A stretch of DNA of 9,014 nt from positions 1 to 9,014 of the forward strand of contig JAZPXN010000002.1 of NCBI GenBank assembly GCA_045543655.1, written 5' to 3'. Of this stretch, positions 1 through 6,776 are shown in pieces; the first letter of the stretch is position 1, and each line of letters starts with the position of its first letter. This DNA comes from RGIG995 sp045543655 (GTDB lineage: Bacteria > Bacillota > Clostridia > Oscillospirales > UBA644). The notes under the pieces were generated by a model. The model saw nothing but the letters and a program-made list of their open reading frames with translations. It did not search any database and was not told the DNA's origin. The position numbers and the translations under genes were made by a program.

Positions 1-3000
1 CTGCATCGTAGGTTACAGCGTTTCCGTCGTATTCGGTGAGCCGGTTGTTTTCGTCATAGACAAAGGCATGACTGTTATCTGCGATGACGTTTCCTGCTGC
101 ATCGTAGGAGAAGGTTTCTTCGGTTTCTGTGCTGCCGGACAAGCAAATTACGGTGCGTTTCACCACACGGGACTGTTCATCATAAGTATAACACATTTTT
201 TCGTTTTTGGCAAGTACTTTTTCGCTCGAAATCCGTCCGATTTCGTCGTATTCGTACTCAAATCCCGAAATAATTGTGTCATCGGGCAGTTTTTCCACCG
301 TGGAAACAACGCGCTGCTTGTCGTCGTAGACCGTCGTGGCGGTGCTTCCGTCGGGCTTGGTAACTCCAATGACCCGGTTGTTTTCGTCATAGGTGTAGGT
401 GGTGGTTCTGCCTGCCCAGTCGGTGACGGAAACAAGGTTGTTGTTCACGTCATAGCTATAATATACTTCGGAACCGTCGGGGTAAATGAGGTATTCCAGA
501 TTGCCCACGGCATCATAACGGTACTGAATGACGTTGCCGAAGGTATCGGTATAGCTCGTGACTCGGTTCAGGGCATCGTAGGTTCGGGAGATGGTACCGT
601 TGCGGTCGGAAACGGTGAGAATATTGCCGTTTTCGTCGTAGGTATAGCAGACTTCGTTTTCTTCCGCCAAATAGCCGGTGATTCTTCCCAAAGCGTCGTA
701 GAAGAATTTCCGGATCTGCCCACGGGCGTTGGTCAGTTCCGCTTTCAGATTCAGGGCATTGTAGGTGTACTGAATCTGTCCGCCGGAGACGGTGGATTCG
801 GAGATCAGTCTGCCCAGTTCATCGTAGGTATAATTGGTGGCGCCGCCCAGGGGGCCTGCAAGGCAGGTCACGTTTCCGAGAACGTCATAGATTGCGGTGC
901 TGTCATTGCCGGAGGGGTCGGTCACAGCAGAGTTCTGTCCGCGGGTGTTGTACAAATACTGATGCGTATTGCCGAGAGAATCTTCTGTAACGGAGACCTT
1001 GCCCAAAGCGTTATATACGAAGGTCATCTTCTTGCCCGTCGCATCGGTAACGGAGGAGGGAAGGTTCAATTCATTGTATGCAGTTTCGGTAACGGTGTTG
1101 CCCTTTGCATCCAGAACCTTCAGCACGTTGCCGTTGGGATCGTAGACCTTGGTGAAGGTATTGCCCTTGGCATCGGTGACGGTGGTCTGTCGTCCTGCAG
1201 CATCATAGCCGTAGGTGACAGTAGCGTTCTTTGCATTCCGTACCGAAACTACGCGGTTCTGCGTATCATAGGTATAAACGGTAACCTGTCCCAGTGCGTC
1301 GGTGACGGTGAGAAGATTGTTATTCGCATCGTAGGTATATCGGGTGACGTTGCCCAGTGCATCGGTGGCGGTGAGACGGTTGCCGAATTCATCGTAAGTA
1401 TAGGTCTTCTTATGCCCCATCGCGTCGGTTTCGGACAACAGATCTCCGGCAGCGGAGTATTCGTAAACCACAGCCCCCGCTACGGGATTGACGGTGCGGA
1501 TGACACGGGACATGGCATCGTACTGATTCCGGGTCTCGTTTCCATCCCCGTCGGTAACGGAAAGAACGTTGCCGTTGGCGTCGTAGGTGGTTTTTGTGAC
1601 AGCGCCCTTGGGATTGGTGTGCTTTACGACGCGGCCTACGGCATCGTATTCAAAGGTTTCTACACCGCCGTCTGCGTATTCTTTGGAAATAACCCGGCCG
1701 CCGTCATCATAGACCGTTCCGGTTACGTTCCCGGCCTGGTCCGTTTCGGTAATCAAGCGGTCTTCCGCATCGTAAGCGTAGGTGATAATGTTTCCGTCGG
1801 GAAGCTGAACGGCGCTGGGCTTCATGTTTTCGGTGTAAGAATACCAGGTCTTGTTTCCGTTGGCATCGGTCATAGACATTTTTTGGTAGTTGGAGTCATA
1901 AGAGTAAGAAACCGAGTTGCCGTTGGGATCCGTGACCTGCAGAAGGTTGCCGGCTTTATCGTGTTCATACAAAGTAACCAATCCAGATGCATCGGTCTTG
2001 GAGACCATCTGCCCGGCGGCATCGTAGGCATAGCGGGTCGTATTGCCTGCGGCATCGGTCTCGGACATGAGAAGACCGTTTTCGTATACGTAGGTAACAG
2101 CGTTTTTGCTGCCGACCTTCTTGCCGGACAGAAGACCGTTCTCGTCATAAGTGTAAACGGTAACGGTGCCCCGAAGATCCGTATGCTGAATTACCTGATT
2201 CTGGGTATTGTAAACGAAGGTTTCTTCGGCTCCGGTGGGATAGGTAATCTTCAAGAGATTTCCGGCATCATCGTAAAGATAGTCCGTAACGTTTCCGTTC
2301 TTGTCCTTAACCTGAACAGGCTTCTTAAACTTGTTGTAGATGACTTCGGTACGATTCCCAAGTCCGTCCGTAACAGAGGATACGTTGTACGCATCGTCAT
2401 AGGTATACGTCGTAACGGTGCCGTTTTCGTCTTCGTAACGGATAAGCAATCCATCTTCATTAAACATTCTGACACTCTGTTTCCCAAGACGGTTGGTGGA
2501 ACTGTGCTCTCCGTTTTCACCATAGGAGAAGGTGGAAAGTACCTCCGTCGTATTATGGCCGTCCAACTGCTGAGAAACTCTTCCCAGCTCGTCATAAACA
2601 TTGGTGAAATAACAGACGTCATCCCGGTCCGTACCGGTTTGGATCCTGCCGTTTTCATCGTAGGTGTAGGTGAGCATACAGTTGGAAACGTCTTTGATGT
2701 TCACCAGATAGTTCCCGTAGTAGGTGAGAACCGTCTCTCTTCCGGTGTCATCGTAAACCCGTACTACCTTGCCGGTAGAATCCTTTTCAAGATAGATACT
2801 CTTCCCGGTGACGGTATCGGTAACGGTGATGCAGGAGTCTGCATAGGTCAAAGTAATTTCAAACCCGTGGCGGTCCACAACCTTTACGAGCTGGCCGTTG
2901 AGATTGTAGTGTTCATAGCGTTCTCCGTTACAATCCAGGCAATAACCGTCTGCGGTATGAGAAAGCAGATAGCCTTCCTTGCCCTTGGTTTCAGGATGAT

Positions 3001-5167
3001 AATCCGAACAAAGGTCACATGCAAGATATTTGCTGAATTCCGAAGGATTTTCGTAGACGAATGCTTCGGTGCTGAATACCTCAATGCGCTTTTCAAAATT
3101 ATGATACCAGCCGACACCCAGAACTCCGGTGCGAAGCTTGGAAGAATTGTAGTGGGCGGTTACGGTGAGTTTCTGCCCGCCAAACAGGTTCAAAAGGTGG
3201 TTCTTCAGAACGTGGCTGCCGGTGGATACGTCTACGGGGTCTGCAAATTTACTTTCCGGAATGACATTTTCAATGACAACTTCTTTCGGAATTGTCTGAG
3301 GATCATTCACAGGAGTATTGTTCTCCGTAGAGGGGATGTATTCCGGCGGTTCATCTGCATCCATTACTGCAATGGCTTGAGAGCCGACTGCAGCGTATGC
3401 ATTTTGTACCGTAGCAAACGACTTATCTGTCACAAACGTGTTTCGCTTCGGATCATAGAGAAAGTAGGCGGATTCATCATAACCATAAAAGATATAACAA
3501 TGCATATTATCAGGAAGTCCGGTAATAGAATCGTAACTTTCGGAGTTTGTCATGTCTGATGTTGCCCAAACGATGACGGGGATTCCTCTGTCGATATAGT
3601 GTTTACGCAGGTAAGACATATCATTCCCTTGTAGGTTAATTGCCTTATAACAAAGATCCGCATTGCCCAAAGACTGATTAATAGCTTTTACGATTACAGG
3701 TGCATTACATTTCCCGCTTTCTGTAATGGGATCTCCGCAGAAAAATTCATCGGGGTTTGTAGCACTTTGATCTACATCCATGTAAGAATTGATGAAATTG
3801 ATACAATTGATTCTGTGTCCCCAATAATTCAGAAGCATAACAGCACAGGCAATTTCGCTAGCATAGCCGGGAGTTGCGAAACATGGAATGCTCACTTCAT
3901 AACCTTTAATTGTCGAAGATGTGTCAATTTTAGTGGAGGGATCTTCCTCCGGAGTATAGGTCCCGTCATCTTCCGGAGAGCTTTCATTATTATCTGTAAT
4001 ATCTATGTCCGGATCCGTATCGGAACCGTTGATTGAACTTGACGATCCGCTGTTCGGATCTATAGGGGGATCGGGTTGTTCATATTCCGCTCCGCCACTA
4101 CTATCAAGATCGGTTGACGAGGTTGAATCACCGACCGTACTGTCTTCCGAATCGGAGGCGATATAGGCATCTCTTAACGCAAGAGATTTGTTGTTCATCA
4201 GATTATACGCGGATGAAACCTGAGACTGTGGATAAGAAATCGTTACGTTATCAATCGGATCGTATACAATATAATGGGAATCCGTATAATCCACCAAAAT
4301 GTAAACTCTTGCATTTTCAATAAGTTGGTAGGTAGTTCCGTCGTATGTGATAACTTCTCCATTCTTAGGAGACTCCATATTAACGGTTGCCCAAAATGCG
4401 ACTTTAAAGCCGTTGTCAATGCATTGCTTGCAAAGTCCTGACATGTGCCAGCCTTTTCGGTATACTACTTCGAGATGTGTTAAGCCCTCGCCGTCAAGGC
4501 ACGCTTGCAATGCATTTGCCATAACAGGCACGTTACAACCTTTGTTAGTGGGAGAAAAAGGATTTCCGCCAAACTCAAGGTCCGGATTGAACGAAGAAGC
4601 TTCACCTTTGGTAAGATAAGTGTTGTAAAATTTTGTTGCCGAAACATCTACATCTTGAATGCGAAGCAACGCAATTACGCTCTTAAATTCACTGGAGCAA
4701 ATATCATCATCTTTATCTTGCCACTCAAGAATGTTTGTTCCTCTTTGAATAACCGTACCGCCCGATTCTTCTGTTCCTCCGGAAACTTCTGAATCTCCGA
4801 TAGAATCTTCAAGATCTTTGTTGCTATCCGATGCCCCGGTATATTCCCCGTTGGTCTCAGAAGAAGAATCTTCGGTTACAACTGTGTTTGTGTTGACCGA
4901 AGGCTGTACACCGGATTCGGAATAATCTGTAGCCGTTTCAGGACCGGAAGTAGGCGAATTATACTCTTCCGAATTTTCTTCAGAAGACGTCTGGTTATCC
5001 TCACTGGGTTCTGAAGTTTCAATATCGGTAATGTCTGAAACATTTGAGTCATCATAATATCCGTCATCGGTATTTCCCGAAACGGAACTGCTTCCGGAGC
5101 TTCTCAGCGAAAAAGCTGTAACTTCATATTCCCCGGAAAGCGTGTTGTTTTCATCGTTTTCTGCCAT
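1..5167 (-). CDS. Giant RHS/YD-repeat protein with two N-terminal C39-like pseudo-peptidase domains (C-terminus off the left edge)
   Basis: The frame is open from ATG at 5167-5165 to the left edge (1,722 codons, no stop). An AAAAGGAG ribosome binding site (5177-5184) lies 9 nt upstream. Residues 1-140 are acidic and Ser/Thr/Glu-rich, with no signal peptide or membrane segment. Residues ~141-333 and ~419-600 are two related C39-type papain-like domains separated by a Ser/Asp/Pro-rich linker. The aligned catalytic Cys position is Ser in both (S159, S437, each followed by Glu), and the His is Arg in the first (R287) but kept in the second (H556). The RHS N-terminal motif DPVDVSTGS is at 643-651. 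Four cysteines form two CxxC pairs (717/720 and 743/746). About forty YD repeats of ~20 residues run from ~800 to the edge. RHS proteins normally form a hollow shell around a C-terminal toxin; that tip is not in the window, so toxin activity is inference. Codon use changes near residue 537 (see findings). The RHS identity is near certain. Confidence 0.95.
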   Translation of the reverse strand, partial: MAENDENNTLSGEYEVTAFSLRSSGSSSVSGNTDDGYYDDSNVSDITDIETSEPSEDNQTSSEENSEEYNSPTSGPETATDYSESGVQPSVNTNTVVTEDSSSETNGEYTGASDSNKDLEDSIGDSEVSGGTEESGGTVIQRGTNILEWQDKDDDICSSEFKSVIALLRIQDVDVSATKFYNTYLTKGEASSFNPDLEFGGNPFSPTNKGCNVPVMANALQACLDGEGLTHLEVVYRKGWHMSGLCKQCIDNGFKVAFWATVNMESPKNGEVITYDGTTYQLIENARVYILVDYTDSHYIVYDPIDNVTISYPQSQVSSAYNLMNNKSLALRDAYIASDSEDSTVGDSTSSTDLDSSGGAEYEQPDPPIDPNSGSSSSINGSDTDPDIDITDNNESSPEDDGTYTPEEDPSTKIDTSSTIKGYEVSIPCFATPGYASEIACAVMLLNYWGHRINCINFINSYMDVDQSATNPDEFFCGDPITESGKCNAPVIVKAINQSLGNADLCYKAINLQGNDMSYLRKHYIDRGIPVIVWATSDMTNSESYDSITGLPDNMHCYIFYGYDESAYFLYDPKRNTFVTDKSFATVQNAYAAVGSQAIAVMDADEPPEYIPSTENNTPVNDPQTIPKEVVIENVIPESKFADPVDVSTGSHVLKNHLLNLFGGQKLTVTAHYNSSKLRTGVLGVGWYHNFEKRIEVFSTEAFVYENPSEFSKYLACDLCSDYHPETKGKEGYLLSHTADGYCLDCNGERYEHYNLNGQLVKVVDRHGFEITLTYADSCITVTDTVTGKSIYLEKDSTGKVVRVYDDTGRETVLTYYGNYLVNIKDVSNCMLTYTYDENGRIQTGTDRDDVCYFTNVYDELGRVSQQLDGHNTTEVLSTFSYGENGEHSSTNRLGKQSVRMFNEDGLLIRYEDENGTVTTYTYDDAYNVSSVTDGLGNRTEVIYNKFKKPVQVKDKNGNVTDYLYDDAGNLLKITYPTGAEETFVYNTQNQVIQHTDLRGTVTVYTYDENGLLSGKKVGSKNAVTYVYENGLLMSETDAAGNTTRYAYDAAGQMVSKTDASGLVTLYEHDKAGNLLQVTDPNGNSVSYSYDSNYQKMSMTDANGNKTWYSYTENMKPSAVQLPDGNIITYAYDAEDRLITETDQAGNVTGTVYDDGGRVISKEYADGGVETFEYDAVGRVVKHTNPKGAVTKTTYDANGNVLSVTDGDGNETRNQYDAMSRVIRTVNPVAGAVVYEYSAAGDLLSETDAMGHKKTYTYDEFGNRLTATDALGNVTRYTYDANNNLLTVTDALGQVTVYTYDTQNRVVSVRNAKNATVTYGYDAAGRQTTVTDAKGNTFTKVYDPNGNVLKVLDAKGNTVTETAYNELNLPSSVTDATGKKMTFVYNALGKVSVTEDSLGNTHQYLYNTRGQNSAVTDPSGNDSTAIYDVLGNVTCLAGPLGGATNYTYDELGRLISESTVSGGQIQYTYNALNLKAELTNARGQIRKFFYDALGRITGYLAEENEVCYTYDENGNILTVSDRNGTISRTYDALNRVTSYTDTFGNVIQYRYDAVGNLEYLIYPDGSEVYYSYDVNNNLVSVTDWAGRTTTYTYDENNRVIGVTKPDGSTATTVYDDKQRVVSTVEKLPDDTIISGFEYEYDEIGRISSEKVLAKNEKMCYTYDEQSRVVKRTVICLSGSTETEETFSYDAAGNVIADNSHAFVYDENNRLTEYDGNAVTYDA
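2..2780 (-). repeat. YD-repeat array in coding DNA
   Basis: About forty degenerate repeats of ~60-66 bp each encode a unit of the form YxYDxxGRLxxxTDxxGNxT. The shared plus-strand signature is a GTCGTAGGT- or CATCGTAGGT-like block followed by a GGTGAC- or GGTAAC-like block, one codon cluster per turn of the beta-spiral. The units are diverged, not identical copies. The array continues past the left edge. The last units seen (ending near NRLTEYDGNAVTYDA) resemble the part of RHS cores some distance before the conserved core end, so the tip is probably several hundred codons away. Confidence 0.93.
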
Positions 5168-5199
5168 AATTAAAATCTCCTTTTGACAGTTGTATTTTG

Positions 5200-5249
5200 C
5201 AGCTGCGATTATAGTATAACATTTAACCATGACACAACCTGTCCCAATT
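5200..5249 (-). promoter_or_regulatory. Promoter region of the RHS gene, shared in sequence with the DUF1906 operon promoter
   Basis: On the minus strand this 50-bp block runs from AATTGGGA (5242-5249) to CAGCTG (5200-5205). It contains an extended -10, TGT followed by TATACT (5213-5218), with a second TATAAT just after it. No good -35 sits at the ideal distance from the first -10; TTGTGT is 18 bp from the second. It aligns without gaps to 6469-6518 at 38/50 positions, with AATTGGGA, the TGTTATA core and CAGCTG identical. This implies common control or common descent of the two promoters. No regulator is known from the window. Confidence 0.65.
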
Positions 5250-5263
5250 AAGAATAGATCTTT

Positions 5264-5303
5264 CAAAAGACAACGAGACAGTTCTTATAATAGAACTGTC
5301 TCG
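5264..5303 (-). terminator. Rho-independent terminator of the two-gene operon
   Basis: A perfect 12-bp inverted repeat, CGAGACAGTTCT (5274-5285) and AGAACTGTCTCG (5292-5303), has a 6-nt loop. On the minus strand it is followed by the U-rich TTGTCTTTTG. It begins 17 bp after the stop of the 142-residue gene. It separates the operon from the RHS promoter, so the RHS gene has its own transcription start. Confidence 0.85.
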
Positions 5304-5320
5304 CAATATGAATATTAAGG

Positions 5321-5749
5321 TTAGGAATTGTTGTCGAGTTCAAACCGGTATCGATAAGAGAAAAAATACATATTCTTTTTTTCGTCATCGGACAGATTTC
5401 CGGTATGTTTTACATTTGGATTTTCAGCCGAAATCACATCCGGGATATTGGTAAGGATGGGAGTAGATTTGTCCGGCATAATAAGAATGATTTTTGACTT
5501 ATCAATCCCGATTGATACGATTCCGAGGTCCGCATATTTCTGCGCATCTTCCCAGGAATTTTGCCGCCACCCTAAAAAGGTATTGGCCTTCAGAATGTGC
5601 AAAAGCTGATCACATGTCCCTTCTTGCGGAAAAGAGATACCTAAATTTTTGAACAGTTTTCTTGCCACCTTGAGCGGTTGCTCCTCTGCCGGAAATTTGC
5701 ATTCACAGAGAGTCCATTGAACGATATTTTTATATTGAGATGCTGTCAT
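5321..5749 (-). CDS. 142-aa protein, probable degenerate NlpC/P60- or Tae4-type amidase-like domain
   Basis: The ATG at 5749 has an excellent AAAAGGAGG site 8 nt upstream, and this site overlaps the stop codon of the preceding DUF1906 gene, so the two are translationally coupled. There is no signal peptide or membrane helix. The layout resembles small papain-like cell-wall amidases: GTCDQLLHIL around C46 in the place of the nucleophile helix, then a helix with DAQKYADLGIV (68-78), then a strand pair ending IILIMPD (87-93), and a final FFSYRYRF strand (129-136). In active members the strand before the Pro normally starts with a His; here that place holds Ser85/Lys86, so the protein may be inactive or only bind its ligand. 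The family call rests on motif layout alone and is tentative; that the gene is real is secure. Its company, a glycoside-hydrolase-like protein and an RHS protein with C39-like domains, fits a cell-wall or effector role. Confidence 0.82.
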   Translation of the reverse strand: MTASQYKNIVQWTLCECKFPAEEQPLKVARKLFKNLGISFPQEGTCDQLLHILKANTFLGWRQNSWEDAQKYADLGIVSIGIDKSKIILIMPDKSTPILTNIPDVISAENPNVKHTGNLSDDEKKNMYFFSYRYRFELDNNS

Positions 5750-5764
5750 ATCGTACCCCTCCTT

Positions 5765-6442
5765 TTATTCAAGGAAGTATTGCAGAATAGACTCACTCTG
5801 CGTGTAATTTTTGTGAACCGTAATTTTATGGAATTTGATATCTCCGTATTGCCACAAGTGCATATCCTTCGGAAGCAACTCCGAAGGGGCATAAGGTGCC
5901 CATACTTCGGGGTCGAATTTGTATCTCGGTTGCTTTCCCCAGTATAAGGTGTGTTTGTGATTCTTATCTCTGGTTGCCTGAACATAATGACTGCATTGGC
6001 GGTCAAAACAGAAATTCTGTTCAGAATCGGTGTTCCCGATGAATCCGGGCAAATACCCGTTCTCCAGAAGCACGTTCGAAAAGCCGATCATCCAGTTGTG
6101 ATTAACCTGCCAATTGGAAGGAATATCCGCAAAAAGCGCAATACCCTTGTTTTGTGGGATTCCAAGCTCTTTCGCCGCCGCTACTGCGATCCTTGCGTCT
6201 CCCTTCCCGTCGTTGGATGCAACGACTTCTTCTTTGAAGTGTCGCAGAAGGCAGGGGATTTTACATTTCTTACTCCGGAGAAATTCTAATTCTTCCGGTT
6301 TGACTTTCCATTCTCCGGTAATATACCGTCCCCAGAAGGTAGGATAACAGCTCATCCGCATTACCCAATCGTAAAGGGTGTATCCGTTGGTCAGGCGCAC
6401 AGTTGCCGGATATGCAGAATCTACACCGTAAATCAGTTTCAT
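5765..6442 (-). CDS. DUF1906 (Rv2525c-like) glycoside-hydrolase-like TIM-barrel protein, 225 aa
   Basis: The ATG at 6442 is preceded by GAAAGGA (6450-6456, 7 nt spacing). Sequence features match the DUF1906/GH25-like barrel. IYGVDSAYP (residues 4-12) is the first strand with its Asp. WGRYITGEW follows, then KPEELEFLRSKKCKIPCLL, a GDARIAVAAAKELGIP helix, the strand IALFADIPSNW, ENGYLPGFIG (the usual GY-x-GvYG step), and WQYGDIKFHK near the C-terminus. The family is usually exported and thought to act on cell-wall glycan; this copy has no signal peptide, so any extracellular action would need another route. It is the first gene of a two-gene operon with its own extended -10 promoter matching that of the RHS gene. 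The fold assignment is fairly confident. Activity is uncertain because the active-site residues of this family are not well defined. Confidence 0.85.
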   Translation of the reverse strand: MKLIYGVDSAYPATVRLTNGYTLYDWVMRMSCYPTFWGRYITGEWKVKPEELEFLRSKKCKIPCLLRHFKEEVVASNDGKGDARIAVAAAKELGIPQNKGIALFADIPSNWQVNHNWMIGFSNVLLENGYLPGFIGNTDSEQNFCFDRQCSHYVQATRDKNHKHTLYWGKQPRYKFDPEVWAPYAPSELLPKDMHLWQYGDIKFHKITVHKNYTQSESILQYFLE

Positions 6443-6468
6443 TGTATAGTCCTTTCGGTTTTTATTTA

Positions 6469-6518
6469 CAGCTGCAATCCTATTATAACAGTTAATCCGG
6501 ACAAAAAGTTTCCCAATT
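6469..6518 (-). promoter_or_regulatory. Extended -10 promoter of the DUF1906 operon
   Basis: On the minus strand the block from AATTGGGA (6511-6518) to CAGCTG (6469-6474) contains TGTTATAAT, a perfect extended -10 (TATAAT at 6482-6487), with a weak -35. It aligns without gaps to the RHS promoter block at 5200-5249. It lies directly after the terminator of the upstream YD fragment, so the operon starts fresh transcription here. Confidence 0.68.
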
Positions 6519-6550
6519 ATAAAAACAGCTGAATTTTAATTCAGCCGTTT
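6519..6550 (-). terminator. Rho-independent terminator after the orphan YD fragment
   Basis: The arms 6523-6535 and 6538-6550 form a 13-bp stem with one G-U pair on the minus strand and a 2-nt loop, followed by TTTTT then AT-rich sequence. The TGA that closes the YD fragment frame (6541-6543) lies inside the stem. The short loop is unusual, but the U-run and position support a terminator. Confidence 0.7.
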
Positions 6551-6730
6551 GTTGATATATTTAGATAAAAAGCATCACAACATAAAAACTGCTCGTTATA
6601 GGTATCGCAAATTTCGTTTTCTACCGCCAGATAGCCGTAGATCTGCCCCAGAGCATCGTAGAAGAATTTCCGGATCTGCTCACGGGCATTGGTCAGCTCC
6701 GCTTTCAGATTCAGGGTATTGTCGATATGC
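6541..6730 (-). pseudogene. Orphan YD-repeat fragment (rhs remnant)
   Basis: On the minus strand this stretch encodes LNLKAELTNAREQIRKFF followed by YDALGQIYGYLAVENEI. This is the counterpart of residues ~1470-1509 of the large RHS gene. DNA 6601-6720 matches 641-760 at 103 of 120 positions with no gaps. Homology begins near 6722 and stops near 6592, where the frame enters an unrelated tail (QFLCCDAFYLNISTNG) and ends at TGA 6541-6543. The only nearby ATG (6762) lies inside the terminator of the upstream gene and has no ribosome binding site, so translation is unlikely. It is best read as a leftover of a duplicated or displaced rhs cassette. Confidence 0.8.
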
Positions 6731-6760
6731 GAAAAAGAACGGCCGGATATTACTCCGGCC
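6731..6760 (-). terminator. Rho-independent terminator of the beta-propeller-like remnant
   Basis: A perfect 7-bp GC-rich stem, GGCCGGA/TCCGGCC (6741-6747 and 6754-6760), has a 6-nt loop and is followed on the minus strand by GTTC and TTTTT (6732-6736). It lies 16 bp after the stop codon at 6777-6779. Confidence 0.8.
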
Positions 6761-6776
6761 ATCCATTTTCGAAAAC

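Noticed and set aside
1..400. A toxin or immunity gene at the left end
   Set aside because: The sequence at the edge is still YD-repeat core, and no C-terminal tip or following gene is present in the window.
2..2780. Regularly spaced ~60-bp similar blocks that could suggest a CRISPR array or satellite
   Set aside because: The spacing follows the coding frame, the units are diverged, and every block encodes a YD-repeat motif. There are no identical repeats with unique spacers.
68..3559. A 1,163-codon open frame on the plus strand with many GVGD- and VAVGI-like repeats
   Set aside because: It is the codon-aligned antisense of the YD-repeat gene, open only because the sense gene avoids TTA, CTA and TCA codons. 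It has no ribosome binding site, and the minus-strand product is an unmistakable RHS protein.
3767..4792. Plus-strand open frames opposite the C39-like domains (3767-4036, 4114-4323, 4347-4619, 4505-4792)
   Set aside because: The minus strand is continuously coding there with conserved domain features. The plus frames show no start signals or coherent protein pattern.
5678..6347. Three plus-strand open frames (5678-5947, 5951-6289, 6114-6347)
   Set aside because: They are shadows of the DUF1906 gene and of the start of the 142-aa gene. They lack ribosome binding sites and recognisable motifs.
6541..6762. A 73-residue gene starting at ATG 6762
   Set aside because: The ATG lies next to the stem of a terminator hairpin with no ribosome binding site. 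The first residues (MAGVISGRSFSH) are the translated terminator, so only the YD part is real homology and it is a remnant.
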